From the NCBI GenBank assembly GCA_003707065.3, contig PPXM03000003.1, forward strand, positions 868,001 through 932,000: a stretch of 64,000 nt of DNA. The letters are read 5' to 3'. The position numbers and the translations under genes were made by a program. This DNA comes from Trigonopsis variabilis. Taxonomy: Eukaryota; Ascomycota; Trigonopsidomycetes; Trigonopsidales; Trigonopsidaceae. The notes below the pieces were generated by a model. The model did not search any database, was not told where the DNA came from, and saw only the letters and a program-made list of their open reading frames with translations. Position 1 is the first letter of the stretch. Each line of letters begins with the position of its first letter. Shown here in pieces: positions 11,984 to 22,290 of the stretch.

Positions 11984-13141
11984 TCAGTAAGGATTAGAAG
12001 ACTTTTGTAAAGCAGTATGTATCTGTTTTGCCGTAGAAATTTTCAGATCGTCAGTGACAAGGTCAATATGGGGAGGCCGTCGGTCCTTAGTTTTATTAGC
12101 AGTAACTGTCGCATCTTTAAATATGCTGGTATTTCCGACAGTGCGCTCTGTCTCTTCTTCGTCTAAGCCCTCGAGGGCTTCCAGCATTTCCTGGTTGGAT
12201 TTGCTTTGGAGCACTTTTCCGCGGAAGGGAGCTTTTCCTGGGACAATCATATTCAGGCAAAACCGAGAATTTCCTATGTGGTTGTCAACTTCAAGAGCAG
12301 TTTCGAGAAATTTCTTAGCAGTATCTCGCCATGATAAAGGACCGTGAGGAAGAAAGCAAGTAGGATTAATCTGAGCAGCTGTTGCGATCATTGCTCCATC
12401 TACACCGTAGGTCTCCATTATCTCGAGTGCATCTGCACGAGTCTCTATTCCACCGTTAGCAAAGCACCTGACTCCGGATTCATGACACAGCTTCGCTATA
12501 TCAGCCAGGTAGTCTCTGATTGCCGGTTCCCGATTTCGATGATGAGTTTGTCGACAGTGTACAGTGAGTAGAGAAATACCAGTTTTCAGAATTCGTCGGA
12601 CGAGTTCCAGGGTCGCTTCGCGAGATTCCAACAGTCGAATTTTACAAGAAATAGGGATATTAAAAGGCTTGCCAACCTCAGACACCAACGCATCAAGGAT
12701 AGCGCACAAACGATCAGGGGTTCTCAGCAATGCAGCACCCATCCCACCATGAACACTGAAGTGCTTGGGACAGCCACAGTTTAGATCTATTCCCCCAACA
12801 TCCTGAGCAACGATTGAAGCAGCTTTTACTGCAGTCTCGGGGTTGGCCGAACCTAGCTGGAAAATTAGCCGATTTCTCTCAGAAGGCGTCGTTATAAAAG
12901 CTGACGAGTTTTTATGCCGATATACAATCAGTGGCAGCCGTGTATCAACTTTAGTTCGAGTGCAAGCAGTCATCTTTAGATCGACAATTTCAGGGCTCCA
13001 GACCAAATCTGCGCCGTGAGATGCCGCTAGTAATCTCGTTGGTAACTCTCCTGCACGAACCTGGAATTAGTAAAGCCAATACAATGTGCCGCAATTTACC
13101 ATAGGTGCCAGGACGACCTTATTTGAGAAGATCTCGGACAT
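11984..13141 (-). CDS. DUS2: tRNA-dihydrouridine synthase 2
   Basis: An FMN enzyme that reduces uridine 20 in the D-loop of cytoplasmic tRNAs (Dus2/Smm1). Exons 13100-13141 and 11984-13060, split by a 39-nt intron with branch site CTAAT, give 372 residues. The splice completes the Dus signature NKVVLAPMVRAGELPTRLLA. Other motifs are IDLNCGCPKHFSVHGGMGAALL, with the catalytic Cys of the NCGCP loop, ISCKIRLL, LLTVHCRQTHHR and CFANGGIETR, the phosphate-binding part of the barrel. Two CGCP-type cysteines are present as expected. The double-stranded-RNA-binding domain of animal Dus2 is absent, as in yeasts. It converges on suc1 with about 150 bases between stops. Confidence 0.93.
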
Positions 13142-14579
13142 CGTGCCGGCCAGATAACGAGTCCCAGTAAACAGCACGGTGATGAAATAGAAAAAAGAAT
13201 AAAATCAATATAGTACAGATTGAAGAGATGGCGCTTATTTAATCAGAAGTCTCCCGCTAGTTGAGTAAATTATTTTGATGATTGGGACAAAGTTTCTATT
13301 AAACGTTACATGAATAGGATCCAGATCTGTGACATTTGGAAGCCCTTAGTGCGTTCTTACGAAGGGTTTAAGCTTTTGCAGCTGTGCATGAACGGCGTCG
13401 TTTGCTAAATAATATTCAATCCGGTCAAAGAATCTATATCTTGGCATGATACCTCCTCGTGTCTTACTGGCACCCTAAGCACCCTTCTACCCGATGTTCA
13501 GCCTACTTGCGAAACCTCACTAGATGGGATGATTGTTGGAAATAACGATGTCAATGATGATATAATTTTAATTCAAACTTATTACTGATGAGAAGCTCTC
13601 TAAATCTCATTGCTAGAAGCGTTTTTGCTTATCAGCACGATCGCATATGGACATCGTGGAGGCTTATTTCCAGCGCCCATGGACTTCTGGACATAACATT
13701 GAACGCATTTACCCATGCGCTTCGCGTTTTGGTATACTTGATGGATGCTGGGCCAGAGCGCAAAACACAATGGGCTCTTTTGGTTGCGCAAGATTGACAG
13801 ACCATATGTCAGATAGTACTAGACAACTGATAACAAGAAATAGACGGAAAACAGTACTTTCACCTTACTTGGATATTAAAATTCAGATTGATTGCAATCA
13901 TAGATATACAATTGTTTGCTGATGTCGTTAGAAGAGAGGAATCGTAGTATCTCAGCGTAAATATTGCTTCTTCTTTCAAATTTTGAAACATGCAAAACCT
14001 TCATTTCTGATTATAGACGGAAATACAGTTTATATAGCTAGTCTGCATTTTTTAGAGGTTCTGGACGTCTACCCCGGCCAGCAAGAATGTGTTTACTGAT
14101 CATTATGCAGCGTGGGTACACTGCGAGTCAGAGATAGTAGTTATCCCAGTCTTCTAAATGTCTTCTTTCTTTTTCCACAGACAATGTAGTTATTAGTGAG
14201 TTTCGGGTAATCCAATTCTAACGGCACTTATTGCACTTGACCAGCGTAATTGAATCGATGCAAAATAATGCACGATTTGCCCAAAAATATAAGTCTACGA
14301 ATCTCATTTATCCAGCCAGCTGGCTGCGTGCCTGTTTAAAGTGCAAGATATAAAGTCACATTGGTTTGGGCCCAGCTTCGTCTGTGGAACGTCAACCAGA
14401 GCAACAACCGGTCATATGCCGGCTGCAACCAAAAGAGTCACATCTAATAGCATGAACCCCACTTTATAAATCAAAAAACCAACCAAGGTTTCTAAATAGC
14501 CATTGATTGATCTGTCGTGATTGAGAGTCAAGTAATTATAATATCTCATCTGCCATAGCAACGTTGACTCAAATTTTTC
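13142..14579. other. Long intergenic region between DUS2 and the pyrophosphatase gene
   Basis: 1.4 kb upstream of both DUS2 and IPP1, which are divergent. A perfect 14-base palindrome, CAGCCAGCTGGCTG, lies at 14313-14326. On the minus strand at 13346-13447 there is a 33-residue protein-like frame whose family I do not recognise. It could be an orphan last exon, but I could not build a full gene around it. I saw no tRNA or snRNA signature. Confidence 0.45.
14313..14326. promoter_or_regulatory. Perfect 14-bp palindrome upstream of IPP1
   Basis: CAGCCAGCTGGCTG is its own reverse complement and sits 254 bases before the pyrophosphatase ATG. The form suits a dimeric DNA-binding protein. No factor is assigned. 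Confidence 0.35.
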
Positions 14580-15822
14580 ATGGCGTCCCGTCTACGACTG
14601 ATCCATCGTCATTTTCTTCACACCATGTCCCCTTACTCTGTCCGCCAGATCGGTGCCAAAAACACCCTCGAATACCGCGCTTTCATTGAAAAAGATGGCG
14701 AGGTGATTTCTTCGTTCCATGATATTCCTCTTTACGCAAATGAAGAGAAGACCATTTTTAACATGGTCGTTGAAGTTCCTCGCTGGACCAACGCTAAGTT
14801 GGAGGTAATAGCCCTTAATGTTCCTGCAACATTCTAACAGGTTTTAGATCTCTAAGGAGGAAGCTTTCAACCCTATACTCCAAGATACAAAGAAGGGCAA
14901 GCTCCGCTTCGTCCGAAACTGTTTCCCTCACCATGGTTACATCCATAACTATGGTGCTTTCCCCCAGGTAAGTCTTATTCTTATCAATTGATGCCATGAT
15001 TCTGCTGTGTGGGATGCTTTTTATACGGATCAATTCACTACTCTCTATGAGATCTTCCATGGTGAAAACTGCTTGCAATCTCTACTCACTTTTCCTTATT
15101 TTAATTCGAACCTTTAAGCTATTCGAAGCTTATCAATTGAAGCGGAGAGAAACGGATTGCTGCTCTTTCACAATATCTTCCTTCTGTCCGTGGATCCGTT
15201 CCCACCTCCATGTGGGCAGAGTCTTCGTCATACGATTACATTTGACCCTTTGCCGCTAACGTCAACCTAGACTTGGGAAGACCCCAATGTTGTTCATAGC
15301 GAAACCAAAGCCAAAGGCGATAATGATCCGCTAGATGTTTGTGAGATCGGAGAAGCTGTTGGTTACACTGGACAGGTGAAGCAAGTCAAAGTTCTTGGTG
15401 TCATGGCTTTGCTTGACGAAGGTGAGACTGACTGGAAGGTCATTGTCATCGATGTTAATGATCCCCTCGCTGCCAAGCTCAATGACATCGAAGATGTCGA
15501 AAAGCATCTCCCTGGCCTTCTCCGAGCCACCAACGAGTGGTTCCGAATCTACAAGATTCCTGATGGAAAGCCTGAGAACCAATTCGCCTTCAGCGGAGAA
15601 TGCAAGAACAAGAAGTATGCTCTTGACATCATCAAGGAGTGCCGTGAAGCTTGGGAGAATCTCATTAGCGGCAAGGCTTCGAACCCTGGTATTTCTCTTG
15701 TGTCCAAGACAATCCCTGGTCATATTGAGGCCGACAACGTCCCTCCTGCTGATCCTAAGCCCGATGCTCCTATTGATCCTTCTATTGACAAATGGTTCTT
15801 CATCTCTGGTGGTAACCAATGA
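14580..15822 (+). CDS. IPP1: Soluble inorganic pyrophosphatase
   Basis: A family I pyrophosphatase that hydrolyses pyrophosphate to orthophosphate in the cytosol and so drives biosynthetic reactions. Exons 14580-14804, 14848-14967 and 15271-15822, with introns of 43 and 303 nt, give 298 residues, or 283 if translation starts at the internal [10 protein letters not shown] (14625). The internal start matches the usual N-terminus. The extra 15 residues are basic (RLRLIHRH), so a targeting role or leader start is possible. Active-site motifs are [26 protein letters not shown] split across exons, [12 protein letters not shown], the metal-binding signature, and [16 protein letters not shown]. The C-terminus ends [10 protein letters not shown], as in yeasts. 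The second intron is one of the longest in the window. It converges on SEC20 with 85 bases between stops. Confidence 0.96.
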
Positions 15823-15907
15823 ATCCATGTTTCATGGAGAGCAAAAGGTTTACTATAGTACAGGGCTAGAACAAGGCTAGAACAAGGCCATTGACCAGGC
15901 TAGTAAA

Positions 15908-16889
15908 TCATAACTCATCATGAGATACAGATAACATCGCTGTAGCATTAGCGGTTTCGTTGACCAAAATTGATGTTGTAGAAAGAACTTCTGATATCGT
16001 TTCTGTGTCACTCAACATGACAGTAGATGATTTACCATCTTGTGCTATATATTTAATGGTTCCGAAAAAGCGGCCAACTGTTTGAGCTAAGATCCATAAT
16101 AACAGATACACCGGGCCTTTTAGAATTCGCCGCCAGAGGATCCAAGCGACTACAACGCCTAGGAAACCCAACGAGGCCAACATCCGTCTTCTGTCACCGA
16201 TATCTGCCTCCTCTAAATGAGCAATCAGACGCTTAGAGCCAGCGACTACCAAGTCAAAGGCCGAATATCTGTCGCTCAGCTGCAAGAGAGTATTCGTCGA
16301 TTCCTCCAAGCTCTCAAGGTTGAGGTATCCTTTAGCAAGTTCCGCAGTTAGTAGGCTATGGGTTCGTCTCAGAGCAGCTGTAGCATCCTGTGCCTTCATT
16401 AACGTTCTCTCTTTCGATGATAACAGGTGACTTTTATCATCATGCCCAGCACCGAGCGAAGATTCATTCTTGGAAACAGAAACCTTATAGCGGTCAGCAC
16501 GTTCCTGTACCAACTTTTGCTGCTGAGTTTCTAAAGTGCTGACTATAGCTTTTTTTAACAGATCGTTAAGCCTAAGCTTGTTAGTTTTGTTGGTCGGGGT
16601 AATCTCACAAGTCAATATCTTGATCAAAACGTAGCAAAGAGGCCAAGGTTTTACATTTGATGTCAGGTTCATCATATTCATTGGCCATTCGCTTAAGAAT
16701 CTAAAGTCAGACATCCTTGACCTTGCCTATAAGACCAACCGTCACCAGATTCCGGAACTCTCTCAAATCATCAGGAAGCGATGCCGATTCGGGATCAGAT
16801 GGGAAACCAGAGACAAGATGAAATGCTCGATGTATGCGACTCGTAAGTATCTGAGACTGCTCAGAGAGAAACGTGCCCGAAGTTGACAT
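15908..16889 (-). CDS. SEC20: Sec20 SNARE (Golgi-to-ER retrograde transport) with HDEL tail
   Basis: A SNARE of the Sec20/BNIP1 family in the ER Dsl1-Ufe1 complex that receives COPI vesicles. Three exons, 16746-16889, 16609-16700 and 15908-16571, encode 299 residues, with introns of 45 and 37 nt. Exon 2 is invisible to a plain ORF scan and reads ILKRMANEYDEPDIK onward. The Sec20 domain starts near SSKERTLMKAQDATAALRRT and continues through the SNARE-like helix ELAKGYLNLESLEEST. It is followed by one membrane segment (LGFLGVVVAWILW) and a luminal tail ending in HDEL. Yeast Sec20 also ends in HDEL, which supports both the family call and the reading frame. It shares a short 3' region with IPP1. 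Confidence 0.9.
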
Positions 16890-17198
16890 TTTGTAGGAGC
16901 CTAAGATGATGATGACCTTCTCCCACTACCAAGATCACCGCTACACATCAGGGACGAACCGCTTTAGAAGAGTATCTTTACAACGTTCTACGATAATTAT
17001 CATATAAGGAAGACAGAGACTATAGTATTTGATAGCTACTCACATAGACGGCTAACGCGGTAGTTCAACAAAGGCGGTCATTACTGTTTATCCATTGATT
17101 ATCCTTGCGTGGGGTTACTTTAGAGCATTATTTATAATCTGCTTTCCAAAGATAATATGCTGATCCTGTATGAATTATATACACCAATTTTCCTATAC
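16890..17198. other. Intergenic between SEC20 and the OPA3-like gene
   Basis: 309 AT-rich bases holding the SEC20 promoter and the end of the upstream minus-strand gene. Nothing further seen. Confidence 0.5.
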
Positions 17199-17930
17199 CT
17201 ATTCCTTGACCTCGATCTGGACCCGCTCTTTAGAATCTACCGACGAATGGTTCTTTCCCAAGGCCTGACGCTTTAAATCTGTTATCTTTTGTGATATTTC
17301 ACCTTGATGAGCAGGGATCCGTTCCACTAATATTGGAACCACTTTGGGGCCGTCGGGCTTCGTCTTTAAGTCTTCATGTAATAACCCTTCTTTTTGCAAA
17401 CAATTTGTCAACCATTCCACTTCTGCTTGTAATCGGCCGATGTCTTCGGCAACTGCTGCTCTTCTAGCATTTTCCTTGAGTCTTGCTCTATTTGTCTCAA
17501 ATACAATCAACGATCCTGCCACGGTACTGTGTAGTCAGTGGGTAGTGATAATGACAGACTTACAATAAAAAGGCTTCTGAGATAAAATTAGCCCCCTAGT
17601 TGTAAGTAAAAACCACAAATGTGAAGGTAAAAAGAACCTAGAATCGATATGCCAGGGCATATTCGAGGTTCCAAGACGCAACTACACAGTTCTAAAAGCA
17701 CTTACCATTTCAATTGCCTTAGCATCGTTTAAAGGCCGGACTTTTGCCCCTCCTCCCCTTAGTCCGCGACTGAGACCCTGCTCCGTCGAATGAAGAAATT
17801 GAGCGGTCGAGATGCACATGCGCCGAAATGGCCCATGCTGCATTGCCTGTCTTTTAATAGTCCCAGAAATTGGCTTTGCAACTGTCCGAATTAGAAGCGC
17901 GCCTATCTTCAAGGCTAGACCCGACGACAT
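17199..17930 (-). CDS. OPA3: OPA3-family mitochondrial protein
   Basis: A homologue of optic atrophy 3, a mitochondrial membrane-associated protein of uncertain molecular activity. Exons 17706-17930, 17564-17595 and 17199-17526, with introns of 110 and 37 nt, encode 194 residues. The N-terminus (LALKIGALLIRTVAKPISGTIKRQA) matches the conserved OPA3 start, where a hydrophobic amphipathic helix is followed by K-P-I/L. The middle reads CISTAQFLHSTEQ, then GLRGG and VRPLNDAKAIEMGANFISEAFLF, again typical, with a hydrophobic stretch before a coiled-coil tail (ARRAAVAEDIGRLQAEVEWL). I use the ATG at 17930; the longer frame upstream begins with a non-ATG codon. No catalytic motif is known for the family. 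Confidence 0.88.
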
Positions 17931-18358
17931 TGAGATGAATACGTGGACGTTACGATCAAACAAAGCACGCTGCTACCATGGTGGGGGGACTCTCCTTCCG
18001 AAGGTTGACAAGAGGACTGTCGAATCTCGAGAAAGAGAATATTTAAGGTAGACAGTCGTCAGCATAGAAGCGTTCAAGAAATAACGGTTTTCACCTCGCA
18101 ATCTGTGCGAGTTTTTAGTCTTCGAGTAAATTATCAATGTGGCAGACAAGACTTTTTCAATAAGCTATTCCGCAAGCAACTATAGAGCAGTCATGGGGCG
18201 GTATTAATAAATCTGAAGGCCTACGAGTACGATTATTTAGATAAAATTATGCAAGCAAGATGAAAACCCAAATAGATACACATTAAAACACCTCATGCCA
18301 AGTCATGACCTCAATAACTCATACAATATCATAACCATACCATCATTTTTATTATTGA
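17931..18358. other. Intergenic between the OPA3-like and Spd1-like genes
   Basis: 428 bases, minus-strand promoter for the OPA3-like gene plus the 3' end of the next gene. I see no repeat or RNA gene. Confidence 0.5.
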
Positions 18359-18916
18359 TCAAGTCATGTCTTCGTCGACGTCTAAGGTATCCTGAGGCAC
18401 AAGGAAAGAAGCTTCATCGAAGTCTTCTCCCACCCTGTTAAAATATCCAGTAGGATCACTGACTGTATAGCGAGCGATAGCATGCGTTCTTTGCTTCGGT
18501 TCAATAGGTTGATTCTGCGTCCTCTCTGTCAATACCGCAGCCGAGTCATCGTCCGTATCATCACCCTCACTCTCCTCTGCATCCCTGGACCGTTTATTAC
18601 TGGATTTCCTGTGAGAGGGTGACTTAGAAACCTCCCTGTCATCTTCCAGCATCGCATCATCAGTCAGGTAAGACGTACTTTTATACCCTCGGCTGAGATT
18701 GTATCTTGCATTCATTCCGACAACGCACAGCTTCTGATAAAGGTCCGAATCTATGGGAGCCAGCCCAGGGACCTTATTTTCTTTAGGAGCAGGGCTTTCA
18801 TCCTCTGATAACATCCGCTTCACCAGCTGTCGACACGGAGAGTTCTTTCCCTTGACATTGTAATATGATGATATGAACGCCTTCTTCGGCGGCCGATCAG
18901 TTCTAGGTTCCGACAT
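18359..18916 (-). CDS. Probable ribonucleotide reductase inhibitor (Spd1/Dif1-like)
   Basis: A single-exon, largely disordered protein of 185 residues. The only conserved-looking block is LYQKLCVVGMNARYNLSRGY (about 59-78), which fits the motif of fungal RNR_inhib proteins (a Gly-Met, then Arg, then Gly-Tyr pattern) such as Spd1 and Dif1. Those proteins bind or relocalise ribonucleotide reductase and are destroyed in S phase or after DNA damage. The N-terminus has KKAFISSYYN and CRQLVKRML. The C-terminal half is acidic with a basic KRSR patch that could be a nuclear signal. The acidic end has no membrane or enzyme features. I infer the family from one motif, so this remains tentative. Confidence 0.55.
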   Translation of the reverse strand: MSEPRTDRPPKKAFISSYYNVKGKNSPCRQLVKRMLSEDESPAPKENKVPGLAPIDSDLYQKLCVVGMNARYNLSRGYKSTSYLTDDAMLEDDREVSKSPSHRKSSNKRSRDAEESEGDDTDDDSAAVLTERTQNQPIEPKQRTHAIARYTVSDPTGYFNRVGEDFDEASFLVPQDTLDVDEDMT

Positions 18917-19627
18917 TGCTTGCCTGAAAAGCCGGCTTAATTAGTGACGCTTGCCAACAGTCAGTGAAGGTGGGTTATCTGTCTGCAAGGATGAGAGGGG
19001 TTAATCTATGAGAGATCACAACGCTCTCCTGTAGCACAACGCGTTCACCGTTGCACGACCGTGTTCCAATGATAGGATAAGACACAGATTCTAACCACAA
19101 GCGAAGAGCCTTTAAGGCTGAAACGTGAACAGTTAATGTCTTACTTATTATAGTAGATTTATCATAGCTTTTCTATATTTTAATCTTATCTTCTTAATCG
19201 TTGGCTTATTGCCATGGAAGGCTTAGAGCTTTTCACCGTCATATTTTACGCTTGACAGATATTATCTACATTGACTGACATACGATTCCAAACTATAGAA
19301 ATATCAGCACGTGATCAAAATTCGTTTTCACCTTTTGACTTTTACCTTAGTAGGTTTATAGCTTGACAGGAACAACGAAAGCAGCATTTGTGAGATATCT
19401 AGATATTTTAGCATCTCTACCTCATGGCTACTGTCTAAGTTCGCTTATCTCTCTCAATTCAAGCGCTTAGACGTATAACTAAATATATTAGGCGGGGGGG
19501 GGGGTCAAGAGAGAGCGATCAACGTGTATGATGATGAGCTTCAGGGGCTTTGCCTTGTTGGTCGGTCCTTGCACGTGATGTAACAGCTACTGTGTCAGGA
19601 TGGGTCAAGGACGACCTTGATTCAAGC
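18917..19627. promoter_or_regulatory. Divergent upstream region of the Spd1-like gene and LHS1
   Basis: 711 bases between divergent starts. It contains an uninterrupted run of 11 G at 19494-19504 and two copies of CACGTGAT at 19308-19315 and 19572-19579, the second only 49 bases before the LHS1 ATG. The CACGTG core suits a bHLH or bZIP factor. The functional meaning is inferred. Confidence 0.5.
19494..19504 (+). repeat. Homopolymer run of 11 G
   Basis: The longest G tract I noticed in the window, 124 bases before the LHS1 start. It may be a transcription-start or nucleosome-free landmark, or simply a slippage-prone site whose true length is uncertain. Confidence 0.8.
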
Positions 19628-22129
19628 ATGGCGACCATGACCCGCTTAGCTGGTCTTCTCGGGTTATTTTTATCACTATGCAGTGCTTTATCGCTGCTGG
19701 GAATAGATTCTGGCCAGGAATATACCAAAGCCGTTCTTGTTGCCCCTTCTAGCATGTTCGAGATTGTTCTTTCCAGGGATTCCCGCCGTAAAGAGCCATC
19801 CGGACTAGCTTTCTCGTCATCAGGAGAGCGATATTTTGGTTATCATGCACTGTCATCTTTCGCCAGAAACCCTTCTGGTGCCGCTCTTCATATAAAAAGT
19901 CTTTTGGGTGCATCAGACCCTCTCCGACTTGAAACATACCTTGATCGCCATCCTGGATCGACGGCAAAGCTTGAAAATGGTACTATCGACTTTTCTCTAG
20001 TCGGATCAACGTATCCGGTTCAAGCTATCGAGGCTATGAATTTAGATCATACGGCGCAGTTAGCCAAATCTCTTCTACAGTCCAAACGACTAGTTGGAGA
20101 GAACATTCATGATATATCGTTGGCGATTCCGTCATGGGCCACCATGAAGGGACGTCAGGCATTAATCGATTCTGCTAATATTGCCGGCCTGAGAGTCAAC
20201 TCTTTGGCTCAAGAACCTTTGGCAGTTGCGCTTCATTATGCTTCAACTCGCACGTTTTCGTCAAATCCGGAGAAATACGTGATTTATGACATGGGTGCCG
20301 GATCTGCAACCGCCAGTGTGGTAACAATATCATCGAACTCTTCGTCTGGTGCCACTGTGGTGTCGCTGGACCTTTCGAAATGGTCATTGGGTCTTGGGGG
20401 GCAAGAAATAACCTCTCGCTTAGCCAAAATCTTGGAACAGAAGTTCGAGCACCATACTGGAATTGATGTGTCTCAGAATCCAAGAGCAAGAGCTCGTCTT
20501 TGGGCTGAAGCTGAACGGGTCAAATTAGTCCTAAGTGCAAATAGCGAAACTCAAACTGGCGTGGAAAGCCTAGTTGATGATATAGACTTCCGTTCCTCCA
20601 TCAGTCGCACTGAACTCGAAGCTTCTTGTGAGGATTTGATCCCTTTAGTGACTAAACCGCTTCTAGAATGTCTCGAGCAGCTCGGACTCTGTATCGAAGA
20701 TGTCAAGGCTATCGTATTGAATGGTGGATCCACTCGAGTCCCATTTGTTCAGGCCCAATTGTCCAATCTCGCTGGAGATAGGCTGTCTAAAAGTGTTAAC
20801 GCCGATGAAGCGGTTGTGTTCGGAACCACCCTTCATGGTGTTCTTTCTAACGGAGCGTTTAAAACCAAGCCTTTAGTTCCTATTTCCAATAATCAAGAGT
20901 CCATTTCAATAAGAATATACAATGATACAGACTCCTTGGTCTTGGGTCAAGAAGTGTTCTCTCCTAGTACACCTCTTGGCTCTTCTACTTCGATTGCAGT
21001 GCCTTTGAATGCATTGAATACATCTCGTATCAATGTAGAATTATATGAGGCTGATCAATTTGTTAGTTCGTTCTCTCTCAATGGAATATCCTCCTCGGCC
21101 CTCAAGATTCTTCGTCAGGCGACCAATTCCTCTACTGTTAACGAGACTGCGGAATTCAGTGGAGCTATAGATTTTTACCTCAATGTTGCATTAGACAAGG
21201 CCACAGGGCTTGCCGCGGTTAAAAAAGCAACCCTGTCATTTGAACCAGAAAGGCAACCCAAGGGATTCCTAGGGTCATTATTTGGTGGTGATGATCCTAA
21301 AAAAATAAAATCACTTACCGACTCTGTTCGGGCTCTTCCTGTAAAGACAGCTGGGCTTTCGAGATACGACATATCTCGCTTGCAGAGGTTGTTGAAAGAT
21401 TGCAATGACCGCGATCAGGAACGAGAAGAAAGAGAAGCCGCCTTGAATGGCTTAGAAAGTGACTATTATAGCCTTTCAGATGCCTTAGAGACAGAAGAAT
21501 TAGCCTCTTATTGGAAAGATTCCGAGAAAAAGGAGTTTCAGAAGACTTATTCGGCTGTTGGATCTTGGTTGGAGTCTTCTGCTCATAATGCTGCCTTCAG
21601 TGATATCGTTAAACAGCACGAGTTCCTCGAGAAAGCTATCCGAAACCCAAAGGAACGCGCCTACGAAGATAAAGAACGAGAAAGTGCGATTTCTGAAGCC
21701 AACAGGAAGCTTGTCGAGTTATCTATCCAGATCGCAAAAGCTGAAGCCGAGGCTAGTGAGATTATTGAAGAAATACCGGAATGGGAAGAGGGTGTTATTG
21801 AAAAAATGAAGGAGTCAGTCTCCAAGACTGGATCATGGCTAAAGGAGATGATCAAGAAGCAAGAAAACTTGCTAACCAACGAAGATCCAGTTCTCTTAAT
21901 TAAAGATATCGAAGCACGGGTGACCGAAGCCAAGAATACAGTTAAAGACGCATTAGACACGAGAAAACGACAAGTGAAGAAGCACTTGCGGAACCTTCGA
22001 GAGGAGCGACGGAAGGGGGAAAAGGAGCGCGAAGCCCGCGCAGTGAAAGAATGTGAGGAAGAACCTGGAGCTCCTGCGGATGGAAAAAGTGAGCGTGACG
22101 AGACGGAAGCAGAGCATGATGAATTGTAA
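19628..22129 (+). CDS. LHS1: ER Hsp70-related chaperone and nucleotide exchange factor Lhs1
   Basis: An ER-lumen member of the Hsp110/Grp170 group (Lhs1, ORP150) that acts as nucleotide exchange factor for Kar2/BiP. A single exon encodes 833 residues from the ATG at 19628. A signal peptide (LAGLLGLFLSLCSALS) is followed directly by the Hsp70 phosphate-1 loop LLGIDSGQEYTKAVLV. Further motifs are IYDMGAGSATASVV (phosphate 2) and IVLNGGSTRVPFVQ (adenosine site). The ATPase domain covers about residues 22-410, then a beta domain, and a long Glu/Lys-rich helical extension typical of Grp170. The C-terminus is AEHDEL, an ER retrieval signal. A longer open frame starts at 19550 but would bury the signal peptide, so I reject it. 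It converges on the RING gene. Confidence 0.95.
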   Translation: MATMTRLAGLLGLFLSLCSALSLLGIDSGQEYTKAVLVAPSSMFEIVLSRDSRRKEPSGLAFSSSGERYFGYHALSSFARNPSGAALHIKSLLGASDPLRLETYLDRHPGSTAKLENGTIDFSLVGSTYPVQAIEAMNLDHTAQLAKSLLQSKRLVGENIHDISLAIPSWATMKGRQALIDSANIAGLRVNSLAQEPLAVALHYASTRTFSSNPEKYVIYDMGAGSATASVVTISSNSSSGATVVSLDLSKWSLGLGGQEITSRLAKILEQKFEHHTGIDVSQNPRARARLWAEAERVKLVLSANSETQTGVESLVDDIDFRSSISRTELEASCEDLIPLVTKPLLECLEQLGLCIEDVKAIVLNGGSTRVPFVQAQLSNLAGDRLSKSVNADEAVVFGTTLHGVLSNGAFKTKPLVPISNNQESISIRIYNDTDSLVLGQEVFSPSTPLGSSTSIAVPLNALNTSRINVELYEADQFVSSFSLNGISSSALKILRQATNSSTVNETAEFSGAIDFYLNVALDKATGLAAVKKATLSFEPERQPKGFLGSLFGGDDPKKIKSLTDSVRALPVKTAGLSRYDISRLQRLLKDCNDRDQEREEREAALNGLESDYYSLSDALETEELASYWKDSEKKEFQKTYSAVGSWLESSAHNAAFSDIVKQHEFLEKAIRNPKERAYEDKERESAISEANRKLVELSIQIAKAEAEASEIIEEIPEWEEGVIEKMKESVSKTGSWLKEMIKKQENLLTNEDPVLLIKDIEARVTEAKNTVKDALDTRKRQVKKHLRNLREERRKGEKEREARAVKECEEEPGAPADGKSERDETEAEHDEL

Positions 22130-22290
22130 GAATTCAATGCTGTTTTGATATTACGAACAAGATGACAAAGCTAGGCTATGTAAAATCACCGACATGAGAG
22201 GATTATTGCGTATCACCTTAAATACAACAATCCCAGAAAAACGCCCATCAAAAACGAACACAATCAAATCTCGTAAACGTGTCATTAATC

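Noticed and set aside
19550-19627. Longer N-terminus for LHS1 from the ATG at 19550
   Set aside because: It would place 26 residues before the signal peptide and includes an upstream CACGTGAT promoter site; the ATG at 19628 gives a canonical ER signal.
21661-22137. Minus-strand Ser-rich open frame at the end of LHS1
   Set aside because: Complement of the Glu/Lys-rich Grp170 tail; low-complexity artefact.
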